A DNA stretch of 36,639 bases from an uncultured Verrucomicrobia subdivision 3 bacterium (GTDB lineage Bacteria > Verrucomicrobiota > Verrucomicrobiia > Limisphaerales > UBA11358), in NCBI GenBank assembly GCA_903842235.1, contig CAIMLG010000341.1, positions 1 through 36,639 on the forward strand, written 5' to 3'. The translations under genes and the position numbers were made by a program. The notes beneath the pieces were generated by a model. The model worked only from the letters and a program-made list of their open reading frames with translations. It had not been told where the DNA came from and did no database searches. Of this stretch, positions 13,389 through 21,814 are shown one piece after another (positions within the stretch are counted from its first letter, which is position 1; the number at the start of each line of letters is the position of its first letter).

Positions 13389-15418
13389 TTTCCGCCCTCG
13401 ACCAACTTGACTCGAATCTGGCGGCCGACCGGCGCGGAGTAAAAGCTCCCTTACGCAAATCCTTTGAGGAATTCCTGCTGAACGACGCGCGTGTGCCCAG
13501 CGGGCATGGCTTGCATGGCCCATATTCCTTCGCGGGCCGCGAAGCCTTGCTCGCCGTCGTCCGCGTAGTGGATAAGGTCGTTTCTGAAAAACTCGCTGAT
13601 GCCGATGTGTCACTGGCCGGCGGGGCACAATTTGGCAAGACCATCCTGGAACTAAACCTAGCGGCCTATATTACCTCGCAGCAGTTCCGCAACTTCGGTC
13701 TCTATCTGCCGGACGATGATCTGGTGGAAGGCATCGTGGATTCCAAGTTCCGGCCGGACGTGGTGGACCAGATCGACTGGTTCGCGGAGATGGTGCAGGT
13801 CGGCAAGGCGTTGAACAAATCCGGCAAGGCGGTCAATCGCAAGGGCGCGTTTCTGGTCACGGATGGCCACCGCAAATCAGTGGGCATGATTCGCGGCCTG
13901 GGCAAAGTGCCAACGACGTTCTCCATGGATGCGGCCGCGATGGATGAGGTGGACGACATCCAGCCCAAGATGATGAAGTTTGTGCGGGGCCGGCTCACCG
14001 CCAGCGACCTGCGGTTCATTTTCAAGATCGGCACCCAGCGCGTCCACGGCCGGGGCATGAACAAGGCGTGGAAGGATGGCAGCCAGGGCGTGTTCAATTT
14101 TCAATGTCTGGCCTGCGGAAAGGTTCACAATGCCGAGGAGGAATTTCCGCAGATCGTGCGGCTGCGCAGCAATGCCGCAACGATGGAGGATTTTGATAAC
14201 AACGCTCCGAAGCTCACCTGGGCGGGCGACTTCAAGATTGATGGAAATGAGACGGCGACTTTCGCCCACGATCCGCTCAACCATTATTATATGGGCTGTG
14301 TGACTTGCGGCGCGGAACTGGACCGCTCACAGCCCATTGAACATCACCACGCCCCGGCCCTGATTAAACAGCGCAAGTGGTCGTTCCGCATCTCCCAACT
14401 CGCCATTGGCGCGATTGATCTCTCGCAGATCGTCGGTCGCTTTCAAGCAGCCGTGGCGGACCCGGAAGAAATGATCGTTTTCCGCTGCGACGTCCTCGGT
14501 CTGCCGCAAAGCACGGCCCAGGCGCTCACGCCTTCCGTGTTGGACCGCGCGCGGTCGGTAGAAGTCTTCGATCTGGCAGTGCTCCCGCGTGTGGGTTGCA
14601 CGGCCTTTGGTGGCATGGATATGGGCGACCGCTGTTGGTTCTTTGCCCGTGAGGTTCATCCGGACGGCCAGCGCCGGCTGCTCGGAGCGGAACGCATCAC
14701 GGCCGGGGATGTGGTCGCGCGGGGCCAATCGCTGTTTGCCAAGCATGGCTTATCGGCCCTGTTCATCGACGAGCGCCCCTTGGTCAATGAATCGCGCACG
14801 CTGGCCCTGGCCTTGAATGGCCTGCAAACCCTGGCGGTCTGGCCGCGCATCCCGAATGTCAATGATGCCTACATTACCCTCCCCGGCGGTTTGACCTGGG
14901 ACGGACCGAATAAGCGCTGGCTGAATCTCAAGTGCGCCGTGGTGCGGTTCACCCGGAACAAGCTGGGGGCCGGCATTGGCCAGACGGTGGTTTTCTTTGA
15001 AGAGGGCGGCCAGACCAAATTCGTCCCCTGCATTGAGTGCAACCGATTTGAGACCATTGATCGGCCCGTGCGGGAATTCCTGACGCCGGCTGAAGGGGTG
15101 ATTGACGTGGTCAACGGCAAGGTGCGCGAAGTGCCCGCCATGCTGCTACCGCGCCAGACGCCCGGCCATCCGCCGATCTTGGATACTTTGGATGCTCACC
15201 TGGTCACCGGCAGCGAACGGGGGACAAATCCAGATGGCACGCTGGGAGATTATGTGGACCAGTGCGAAAACCATCTGCTGCTCGCCAATGGTTACTCCAA
15301 GCTGGCGGAGATCATCGGCGGTTCCGTCGGGCAGTTTTCCCCGGCGCGCTTCGTTGTTCCCTCCGGCCGCCGCGCTGAAGTTATCACCAATCGTCGCAAT
15401 CAAGCCATTGAAGCATGA
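13385..15418 (+). CDS. Terminase large subunit, GpA-like
   Basis: The start at 13385 gives 677 aa and is set by ATGA overlap with the small subunit; a longer open frame upstream (to 12767) merely crosses other genes. Features are a Walker A variant GGAQFGKT (79-86), a Walker B-like DEVDD (187-191), a zinc-finger-like Cys quartet CLACGK (241-246) and GCVTCGAEL (304-312), and an RNase H-like nuclease start GGMDMGDRCWF (409-419). The zinc pairs and nuclease order follow the lambda gpA (terminase_GpA) family more than Mu gp28. It would translocate DNA into the prohead and cut it. In a transposable phage this implies headful packaging including flanking host DNA. Confidence 0.86.
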   Translation: MISALDQLDSNLAADRRGVKAPLRKSFEEFLLNDARVPSGHGLHGPYSFAGREALLAVVRVVDKVVSEKLADADVSLAGGAQFGKTILELNLAAYITSQQFRNFGLYLPDDDLVEGIVDSKFRPDVVDQIDWFAEMVQVGKALNKSGKAVNRKGAFLVTDGHRKSVGMIRGLGKVPTTFSMDAAAMDEVDDIQPKMMKFVRGRLTASDLRFIFKIGTQRVHGRGMNKAWKDGSQGVFNFQCLACGKVHNAEEEFPQIVRLRSNAATMEDFDNNAPKLTWAGDFKIDGNETATFAHDPLNHYYMGCVTCGAELDRSQPIEHHHAPALIKQRKWSFRISQLAIGAIDLSQIVGRFQAAVADPEEMIVFRCDVLGLPQSTAQALTPSVLDRARSVEVFDLAVLPRVGCTAFGGMDMGDRCWFFAREVHPDGQRRLLGAERITAGDVVARGQSLFAKHGLSALFIDERPLVNESRTLALALNGLQTLAVWPRIPNVNDAYITLPGGLTWDGPNKRWLNLKCAVVRFTRNKLGAGIGQTVVFFEEGGQTKFVPCIECNRFETIDRPVREFLTPAEGVIDVVNGKVREVPAMLLPRQTPGHPPILDTLDAHLVTGSERGTNPDGTLGDYVDQCENHLLLANGYSKLAEIIGGSVGQFSPARFVVPSGRRAEVITNRRNQAIEA

Positions 15419-16185
15419 ACACCCCCCGCACTAAACCCATTCTCCGCTGGCAGGGCGGCAAAAGCCGCATGCTCAAAGAGCTGCTGCCGCTGATCCCGAA
15501 GCATACTTGCTACTGCGAGCCGTTCGCGGGCGGGCTGGCCCTCTTGCTGGCCAAGGAACGCAGCAAGGTGGAAGTCGTCAATGATCTCAACGGCAATCTC
15601 GTCGCGCTCTATCGCAACCTGCAATTTCATCTGCCCGCGCTGCTCAACGAACTGGAATGGTGCGTCACCTCCCGTGATAATCTCTTCGACTTTATTGCGC
15701 AGCCAGGTCTGACCGAACTCCAGCGTGCGGCGCGGTTCCTATTTGTCAATCGCACGTCCTTCAGCGGCGGCATGACCTCGTTCGGGGTTTCCAAGACCAC
15801 GAGCATGGGCTTCAAACATCAGCAGGTCGGTGAACTCATCGGCCGGGCGCATAACCGGCTGGAGGGCGTGGTGGTGGAAAATATCCCCTTTGAGCGGTGC
15901 TTTAAGAATTACGATTCCGCCGAGACATTCTTCTTTATTGATCCCCCGTATCAAGACGCCCCGACCGGTGCGTATGACGGCTGGGACGAAAAACAGCTCA
16001 CGCACTTCCGCCGGGAAATCTCCCGACTGAAGGGGAAATGGGTGGTCACTCTCAACGACAGTCCGCTCACGCGCGAGCTGTTTAGCGATTGCCAGTTCAA
16101 GCCGGTGGTCACCCGCAATCAGGCCGTGAATCGCCGCACGCCCGGCAAGGCCACTTTTGGCGAACTCATCATCACCCCAAAATGA
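15415..16185 (+). CDS. DNA adenine-N6 methyltransferase (Dam/D12 class)
   Basis: A 256-aa enzyme of the D12 class that transfers methyl from S-adenosylmethionine to adenine N6. Motifs in order: RWQGGKSRM (11-19), the SAM-binding EPFAGGLAL (35-43), NDLNG (56-60) and catalytic DPPY (176-179). A 'NRTSFSGGMTSFG' segment (112-124) also matches the class. The ATG lies in an ATGA overlap with the terminase stop (15415-15418). An orphan methylase (no restriction partner in view) between terminase and portal probably protects phage DNA or marks packaging or regulatory sites. Recognition sequence cannot be read from the protein. Confidence 0.93.
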   Translation: MNTPRTKPILRWQGGKSRMLKELLPLIPKHTCYCEPFAGGLALLLAKERSKVEVVNDLNGNLVALYRNLQFHLPALLNELEWCVTSRDNLFDFIAQPGLTELQRAARFLFVNRTSFSGGMTSFGVSKTTSMGFKHQQVGELIGRAHNRLEGVVVENIPFERCFKNYDSAETFFFIDPPYQDAPTGAYDGWDEKQLTHFRREISRLKGKWVVTLNDSPLTRELFSDCQFKPVVTRNQAVNRRTPGKATFGELIITPK

Positions 16186-16277
16186 TGCAAAACCCAAAAA
16201 CCCAGTTTGGCCGCTGTGGCGTCCGTGGCCCACGAACGCCCCAAGACCGCTGTTTTTCGTTCCGACGCGCCCACGAG

Positions 16278-16310
16278 GCGATTAAACGCTTCTTAAACGG
16301 GTTTAATCGC
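16278..16310. repeat. 10-bp inverted repeat between methylase and portal genes
   Basis: GCGATTAAAC (16278-16287) and GTTTAATCGC (16301-16310) are perfectly complementary around a 13-nt loop, followed by a short T-run (TTTTT at 16316-16320). It could be a weak terminator or an operator. The right arm includes GGGTTTAA, which is shared with the repeats near 35.6 kb. A smaller hairpin (GGCGT..GTGG / CCAC..ACGCC, around 16217-16240) lies just upstream. The rest of the 183-bp gap holds no gene, apart from the GGAGG ribosome site of the portal gene. Confidence 0.5.
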
Positions 16311-16368
16311 GTCCATTTTTGGAGCCCAACCGGTCCGCAAAACCCGTTTTTGAACTTGGAGGTTACCA

Positions 16369-18513
16369 ATGGCTAAAACCATGCCCACGTCTAAACTCGG
16401 AAAAGGCCGCCAGCTTTCCAAGTCCGGGGCCGATCTTAGCCCCTCTTCCGGGGTGGCCGGGCAGGCCGTGGCCAGTGCCAACCGCTGGCGGGAACAATAC
16501 AATTTTCTGCGCGGCCTGATGATGGCCCGCGCCGTGGCCCTGCTGGAAGCCGGGCTGATGGGCGATTACCCGGAACTCCAGCGCGTGTTTGCCCTGGCCG
16601 AGATGTCCAATGGCACCTACGTGGGTTTGGTGGAACGCTGCCTCGCGCCGTTTTCCGAGTTTGATTGGGAGATCAAGACCGTCGAGGAAAAGAAACTGCC
16701 GCCGGGCGCAACCAAGGAAATGGCCGATGCGCAAGCGGCCACCCTGCGGAATGCCTACGATGCCCTGGATAACTTGCAGGAAGCCATTGAACACCTGGCG
16801 CTGGGCGATTTTCGCGGCTTTGCCCACCTGCAAAAGCAGCGCGCTGAGGGCCTGGCCGAGGGCGACGTGGTCCACCTGGAATGTTTGCCCACCTGGAAAT
16901 TCTCCCGCGAGGGGCTGTTTGGCGCTTGGTATTGGAACCCGGCCATGCAGTCCACCACCACGCCGGTCTATACCCTCGGCGAAACTAACCGCATCGGCTC
17001 CGAGAATCTCCCGCGCGAAGATTTCATCACCCGCGAAGTGCGCGTGCCGATTGACCGCGTGGGCCTGCAATTTTTCATCTACACCAAGCTGGCGGAAAAG
17101 AATTACGCCGGCTTCATGGAGATCTACGGCATCCCCGGCGGCGTGGTGACCATGCCGGCCAATGTGCCCAGGGAACAGCTGGCGGCGTTTGAGGCGGCGG
17201 CCAAGGCCGTGGCCGAGGGCGGCAGCGGGGCCATCCCGAATGGGGCCAGCTACACCGCTAATGATTCGCCCCGCGCCAGCGATCCGTTTGGTCCGTTCCT
17301 GCGCTACTGGCAGGAGCAGCTCATCCTCGCCGGCACCAGCGGCAAGCTGACCATGCTGGCGGAATCCGGCAGCGGCACTCTGGCCGGCGGCGCGCATGAG
17401 GACACCTTCCAGGTGGTGGCCTCGGCTCGCGCCAAGAAAATCTCGGAATGTTTCCAAAAGGATTTTGATGCCGATGTCCTCCGCCGGAAACATGTCGGGC
17501 AACCGACCCTGGCCTATTTTGAACTCTGCTCCCAAGACAAGGTGAATGTCTCCGCGCTCGTGACCGATGTCGCGGCGTTGAACAATTGCGGCATCAAGGT
17601 GGACCCGGAATGGCTGGCGGAAAAAACCGGGTATCAATTTTTGGAAGCCGCCCCGGAAACCGATGTTCCCACCGACACGCTGGATGAATCCACAGCGGCG
17701 ATTTTCAACCGGCTGACAAGACTTTTGAACAGTGATGTTTCCGGCCATGCGTTTCACGGCAACCAGCACACGGGGGGAATTCCCAGCGGCGTCGCCCCGG
17801 ATCGGATCAGCACGGCGGAGGCGGATAAACAATTGGCCACCGGGGTTTCCGAACAGGATGCCAGTGGCCGCCAAGTGCAATTCGGCTCGCGATTAAAAAA
17901 CAAACTGGACCGCCAGGCGGACGGGGCGGCCCGGAAGCAACTTTTGAACTGGGGCCGGGACACGGTTAAAATCGGCAAAGCGGCGGATTTGAAAGTCGGG
18001 GCGGAAACCCGCACGCATTACGGAAAGATTTTTCACGATGCGTCCAAGCGGCGGGGCTTTTTGGTGGTGGTGGATACCAAGGACGGCCAGGCGTTTAACA
18101 TGCATATCACCACGCCAAGCAAACTGGGGCGGAAGATTGGCAATCGGAAGGGAGCTAACTCGGAAGAACAGCCTTCCGCTAGCGTCCTGCGGGCTCTAGT
18201 CGCTGCTGACAACCCGCAGGGTCATATTAAAAATAGCATGGCCGGCCCGGCTGTCAACGTTCCTGAACTTCCCGCCGACTTGGAACAGCAATTTCTCACC
18301 GCCGTGGCCGCTGATTTGGCCCCCATTGTGGAAGCCACGCGCGAGGAGGCCGACGCCATTGCGCAGATTGCCGATCCCACTCTCCGCCAGCAAAAAACCG
18401 CCGCGCTGATGGCCCGGCTGGAGGCGCTCACCCAGGATGTGGTGCAGGCCCCGGCCAGCGCCCACGCCCTCCAAGCCATCCTCAATGATGGTTTGTCGAA
18501 AGGACTCCAGTAA
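16369..18513 (+). CDS. Portal protein (Mu gp29/DUF935 type) with inserted domain
   Basis: A 714-aa protein; Mu gp29 is about 510 aa. Residues 1-430 are DUF935-like, with 'GDYPELQRVFALAEMSNGTY', 'EAIEHLALGDFRGFAHLQKQ', 'NYAGFMEIYGIPGGVV' and 'FQKDFDADVLRRKHVG'. A portal ring is the DNA gateway of the head. At 456-468 comes VSGHAFHGNQHTG, a motif usually found in head-morphogenesis or polyvalent proteins, followed by a basic domain to about residue 615 (TVKIGKAADLKVGAETRTHY; RGFLVVVDTKDGQAFNMHIT). The DUF935-like helical end resumes at 630-714. The inserted domain may be a BECR-fold nuclease like those carried by MuF proteins; this is unproven. A strong GGAGG site (16358-16362) precedes the ATG. 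Confidence 0.85.
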   Translation: MAKTMPTSKLGKGRQLSKSGADLSPSSGVAGQAVASANRWREQYNFLRGLMMARAVALLEAGLMGDYPELQRVFALAEMSNGTYVGLVERCLAPFSEFDWEIKTVEEKKLPPGATKEMADAQAATLRNAYDALDNLQEAIEHLALGDFRGFAHLQKQRAEGLAEGDVVHLECLPTWKFSREGLFGAWYWNPAMQSTTTPVYTLGETNRIGSENLPREDFITREVRVPIDRVGLQFFIYTKLAEKNYAGFMEIYGIPGGVVTMPANVPREQLAAFEAAAKAVAEGGSGAIPNGASYTANDSPRASDPFGPFLRYWQEQLILAGTSGKLTMLAESGSGTLAGGAHEDTFQVVASARAKKISECFQKDFDADVLRRKHVGQPTLAYFELCSQDKVNVSALVTDVAALNNCGIKVDPEWLAEKTGYQFLEAAPETDVPTDTLDESTAAIFNRLTRLLNSDVSGHAFHGNQHTGGIPSGVAPDRISTAEADKQLATGVSEQDASGRQVQFGSRLKNKLDRQADGAARKQLLNWGRDTVKIGKAADLKVGAETRTHYGKIFHDASKRRGFLVVVDTKDGQAFNMHITTPSKLGRKIGNRKGANSEEQPSASVLRALVAADNPQGHIKNSMAGPAVNVPELPADLEQQFLTAVAADLAPIVEATREEADAIAQIADPTLRQQKTAALMARLEALTQDVVQAPASAHALQAILNDGLSKGLQ

Positions 18514-18520
18514 TACTTTT

Positions 18521-19696
18521 ATGAATCGCCAACTCCTCATCGCCAATCGTTCCCTGCCATTGGAATTTTCCGCCACCGGCCTCCCCGCCCGCCTGCACCT
18601 GGTGCCGCGTGGCGAGCTGCCCAACAAAGTCGCTGGCGTGGTGCAGGTGCTGGATGACCAGGCGCTGGATTCCATCCTCGCGGATCTGCGCAACACCAAG
18701 GCTAAAAACGGCGGGCTGTATCTCGGTGAGGAACATTTCATCTACAACTCGGAGATGAGCAGCCAGGCGTTTGCCTGGGCCAAGGAATTTGAGAAGGATA
18801 GCCAGGGCATCTGGGCCACCGCTTACGAGCCAACCGATGTGGGGGCCACTGCGCTGAAAAACAAGCGGTTCAAATGGACCAGCTTTGTGGCGGATGCCGA
18901 GCAGCCGGGGGCCGTGCAGGCGCTGGGCAATGGCCGCGTGCGCATCCTCAAGATTGACACGGTGGGCTTCACCAATTTCCCCAACGGCAAGGCGCTGCTT
19001 ACGCCGCTCTCCAACCGGGCCGTGCCCGATAACGGCTGCTGCCCGGACTGCCAGACCAAGCTCGTCTTCGGGGCCAATGACCAGGCGTACTGCCCGGACT
19101 GCAAAAAAGATTTCGCTGACAGCCAGGCCGAGGTTCGGCCGGGTGCGTCGGCGGCAAACCAACAAAAAAACAACCAAGTAAAAAACCGCATGAAAACCAT
19201 TGCAACGAAACTTGGTCTCGCCGCCGAGGCAAGCGAAGACGCCCTCCTCGCGGAAGTGACCAAGATCATCAACCGCGCCACCACCGCCGAGGCGGAAGTG
19301 ACGCCGCTCAAAAACCGCGTGACCGCGCTGGAGACGGAAAACCAAACGCTCCTGGGCGAGCAAGTGGACGGCATCCTGGCCGAACACAAAATCACCGACA
19401 CCAAAATCATCAACCGACTCCGCCCGGCGCTGATTCCGCTCAAGAACCGCGAGGATCGCCTCGCCTACATCTCGGACTTGGGCCTGAAACCCGCCGTCGC
19501 CGCCGAGGGCCAGCGCCAGAACCTCCTGAACCGTCAGGATGGCGGCAATGGCACCCAAGCCCATGCGGATACCGCCGCCCAGGCTAATCAGGCGGAAAAC
19601 GAAGTGCAGAACTACAAGCTGCAAAACCGCTGCAGCTACGAAGACGCCCGCAACGCCGTCCGCCGCTCCAAGCCAGAATTGTTCGGCCTGAAATAA
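18521..19696 (+). CDS. Prohead protease/scaffold (Mu I-like) with zinc ribbon
   Basis: The start at 18521 gives 391 aa; the upstream extension overlaps the portal gene. Residues 1-165 fit the Mu I protease: GLYLGEEHFIYN with candidate catalytic His72, and WTSFVAD with candidate Ser121. Unusually, a zinc-ribbon-like segment follows (CCPDCQTKL at 173-181 and YCPDCKKDF at 190-198). The C-terminal half (from about 224) is a coiled-coil scaffold (AEVTPLKNRVTALETENQTL). Met224 (ATG at 19190) could start a nested scaffold protein equivalent to Mu Z, though no good ribosome site is seen there. It sits directly before the decoration and capsid genes, as expected. Confidence 0.85.
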   Translation: MNRQLLIANRSLPLEFSATGLPARLHLVPRGELPNKVAGVVQVLDDQALDSILADLRNTKAKNGGLYLGEEHFIYNSEMSSQAFAWAKEFEKDSQGIWATAYEPTDVGATALKNKRFKWTSFVADAEQPGAVQALGNGRVRILKIDTVGFTNFPNGKALLTPLSNRAVPDNGCCPDCQTKLVFGANDQAYCPDCKKDFADSQAEVRPGASAANQQKNNQVKNRMKTIATKLGLAAEASEDALLAEVTKIINRATTAEAEVTPLKNRVTALETENQTLLGEQVDGILAEHKITDTKIINRLRPALIPLKNREDRLAYISDLGLKPAVAAEGQRQNLLNRQDGGNGTQAHADTAAQANQAENEVQNYKLQNRCSYEDARNAVRRSKPELFGLK

Positions 19697-19730
19697 ACCT
19701 CCCCAACCGCAACCAATAACGAATCCAAAT

Positions 19731-20126
19731 ATGAATAGCGCATTATTCGCCAAAGCCAACTCGGTGATGCCCATCACCGGCGTTGATTTCACGGACAAGG
19801 AAGGCTACCTGCTCAAGGTGACCGCCGGTGTCCCCGCCCTCAACAACTCCAAAACCGTCCCGGCCCAGCTCGTGGTTTTGGACGGCGGCACCGCCGCCGA
19901 AAATTCCAGCGTCGCCGCCCTCGGCAAGACGCCGCCCGTGCGGCTGAAAGCCGGCGGGGCCATCGCCTTCGGCGACCGCCTGGTGCAAAACGATGATGGC
20001 ACCGTCATCACCGATCCTGGCGCTGGCACGGCCCGCGTGCTCGTCGGCGTCTGCCTGGAACCGGCCGGCGCGGCGGCGGGCGACTTGTTCCTCGCTGATC
20101 TGTGGTCGCCTTCCATCGCGGCCTAA
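19731..20126 (+). CDS. Head decoration (capsid cement) protein
   Basis: A 131-aa beta-rich protein between protease/scaffold and major capsid genes, the normal place for a decoration protein. The C-terminal half 'GGAIAFGDRLVQNDDGTVIT' followed by 'ARVLVGVCLEPAGAAAGDLF' matches the DUF2190-type capsid cement pattern (AG.A...GD.V...DG......G...VGVAL..A.AG....V). It would bind the outside of the shell and stabilise it after expansion. Confidence 0.82.
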   Translation: MNSALFAKANSVMPITGVDFTDKEGYLLKVTAGVPALNNSKTVPAQLVVLDGGTAAENSSVAALGKTPPVRLKAGGAIAFGDRLVQNDDGTVITDPGAGTARVLVGVCLEPAGAAAGDLFLADLWSPSIAA

Positions 20127-20165
20127 ACCTCCACAACCGAAAAATAGAAATAGAAAGATAAACAT

Positions 20166-21104
20166 ATGGGACGCCAAATCACTGCAACCCTAAATCAACA
20201 ACTCACGAACTTTGCCATCGGGCACATGAACGATCTCCGCCGCTCGCAAGAGCTGGCCGAGCGGCTGTGTCCGACCGTGCAGGTTCCCGGCAGCAACGGT
20301 CAATACAAGGTCTTCGACGATGTCAATTCGTTCCAGGTCTATAACACCGCCCGCGCTTTGGGCGGCGATCCGACCCGGATTGAATTCTCGGCCGACGATG
20401 AATTCTTCAACTGCAAACCGCAGGCGCTGGAAGTCACCGTGGACGAAGAGGAACGCCGCCAGGCCGGTCCGGACAACCCGCTCGCCCAGCAACTGCTGGA
20501 TGAAGGCAAGATCAAGGCGCTCTTGAATGCCATTGCCCTGAGCAATGCCAAGAAGCGCGTGGACTATGTCCTCTCCAAAGTTGTGGCCGAGGCCGACCTC
20601 GGCGAATGGAGCAATAAGGACATCGATCCCATTGAGCAGCTCGACCAGGTCATCATCGATCTCGCCACCGCCTGTGGCAACAGCGAGATGATCCAGGTGA
20701 CCATGAGCCTCAAAGCCTGGGGCGTCCTGCGCAACCATCCCAAGTCCAAGGCCCGCTGCAATGGCGTCCAGGCCATGCCGCTGACGCTGGAACAGGTCCG
20801 CACCGGTCTGACCGTGCCCGTGGACATGCAAGCCTACGCCATCAGCTACAACGAAAAACAGCTCGGCCAGGCCAAGAGCAAAAAGCAGTTGCTCATCGGC
20901 GATGTGCTGGTGCATTTCTCGCTGCCCAGCCCCACCGTCTATGATCCGAGCGCCTTCAAGGTGTTCACCGCCGGTCAAAACAACATCACCGCCGTGCGTT
21001 CTTACATGGCGGCCAATGGTCTCTACGGTGGCCACTTCGTGGACTACTCGGAAGACCTCAAGCAAACCAGCGCCGAGGCGATGAAGCGCATCACGTTGAA
21101 ATAA
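20166..21104 (+). CDS. Major capsid protein
   Basis: A 312-aa protein, the usual length for the capsid of transposable phages. It has a helical N-arm (LTNFAIGHMNDLRRSQELAE), an E-loop/A-domain-like middle (ALEVTVDEEERRQAG; IEQLDQVIIDLATACGNSEM), 'WGVLRNHPKSKARCNGVQAM', and a C-terminal 'LLIGDVLVHFSLPSP' with 'NNITAVRSYMAANG'. The 'GD.L..F' and 'R.Y......G' features match major capsid proteins of verrucomicrobial and planctomycete prophages as I know them. It follows scaffold and decoration genes with short gaps. Confidence 0.85.
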   Translation: MGRQITATLNQQLTNFAIGHMNDLRRSQELAERLCPTVQVPGSNGQYKVFDDVNSFQVYNTARALGGDPTRIEFSADDEFFNCKPQALEVTVDEEERRQAGPDNPLAQQLLDEGKIKALLNAIALSNAKKRVDYVLSKVVAEADLGEWSNKDIDPIEQLDQVIIDLATACGNSEMIQVTMSLKAWGVLRNHPKSKARCNGVQAMPLTLEQVRTGLTVPVDMQAYAISYNEKQLGQAKSKKQLLIGDVLVHFSLPSPTVYDPSAFKVFTAGQNNITAVRSYMAANGLYGGHFVDYSEDLKQTSAEAMKRITLK

Positions 21105-21160
21105 ACCCTCGGGGTGTGGCGGCCTTCGCCACACCCCAACCACCTCAAATTAAATTGATC

Positions 21161-21673
21161 ATGAAAAAAACATTAAAATACGGTTTCAGTCTCCTGCAGG
21201 TAATGCTGGTCATTGCCATCCTCGGAATTCTGGCGGCATTGGCCCTCCCGGCGCAGGCCCAGGTATATCCGCGCAGCGTCAAGTCGGCGCTGACCGCTCC
21301 GGTCACCTGTTTGACGGCCACCACCAACCTGCCCGTATCCCTGCTCGTCACCAATACCATCCCGCAGGGGCGGCACCTGGGCATTGGCATCAACCTGGTC
21401 GGCGGCGATGCCACGAATACCGGACTGGTAGCCCTCCAGTGGAAAGTGAAGTTCGCCGGAACGAATAACTTGGTGACCACCACCAAGCCCTTCATCACCA
21501 CCTTCACCGCCACCGGCACCACGGCCGTGCGCGATTGGGCGGTCCTTCCGGATTATACACTCGGTCCGGGTGATGCCCTGATCCTCTCCGGCATCACCAA
21601 TGCCGCCGTCAACGTGGGCGGGGCCGCGAGTTCCGTCACCATCAGCAACGTCTGGCTGCAAACCGGCAGTTGA
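21161..21673 (+). CDS. Exported protein with type IV pilin-like N-terminus
   Basis: A 170-aa protein. The N-terminus MKKTLKYGFSLLQVMLVIAI followed by LGILAALALPAQAQVYP is nearly a class III (prepilin) leader: short basic leader, Gly, Phe, then a long hydrophobic helix. The Glu expected five residues after the cleavage point is Gln. PAQAQ could alternatively be a signal peptidase I site. The remaining 135 residues form a Thr/Val-rich beta protein (CLTATTNLPVSLLVTNTIPQ; VNVGGAASSVTISNVWLQTG) that looks like a small jelly-roll or Ig-like domain. It lies between the capsid gene and a strong terminator, so it is probably co-expressed with the capsid. A signal sequence here is unexpected. Confidence 0.72.
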   Translation: MKKTLKYGFSLLQVMLVIAILGILAALALPAQAQVYPRSVKSALTAPVTCLTATTNLPVSLLVTNTIPQGRHLGIGINLVGGDATNTGLVALQWKVKFAGTNNLVTTTKPFITTFTATGTTAVRDWAVLPDYTLGPGDALILSGITNAAVNVGGAASSVTISNVWLQTGS

Positions 21674-21690
21674 TTGCTCTAACAAACCCC

Positions 21691-21727
21691 GCCCGGCGGT
21701 GGGACGGCTAACCCCGCCGGGCTTTTT
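21691..21727 (+). terminator. Rho-independent terminator after capsid transcript
   Basis: Perfect 9-bp arms GCCCGGCGG (21691-21699) and CCGCCGGGC (21714-21722) with a 14-nt loop, followed at once by TTTTT. It lies 17 bp after the stop of the pilin-like gene and should give strong termination or attenuation in the middle of the late region, uncoupling abundant capsid mRNA from downstream genes. Confidence 0.85.
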
Positions 21728-21734
21728 CAAATGC

Positions 21735-21795
21735 TCAAACGCCTCGCTCTATTATTTTCCTGTCCGCCGATTTTTCGCCGGCCGCAGGCGTTTGA
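21735..21795. repeat. 10-bp inverted repeat downstream of terminator
   Basis: TCAAACGCCT (21735-21744) and AGGCGTTTGA (21786-21795) are perfectly complementary across 41 nt. The pair lies between the terminator and the next start (21815), where a promoter or leader structure for the second late unit would be expected. Confidence 0.5.
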
Positions 21796-21814
21796 ATATC
21801 CGCTGTTTTGATTT

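Noticed and set aside
12111..13628. A 505-aa minus-strand frame opposite the small genes before the terminase
   Set aside because: It covers several well-supported plus-strand genes and their gaps and shows no recognisable domain.
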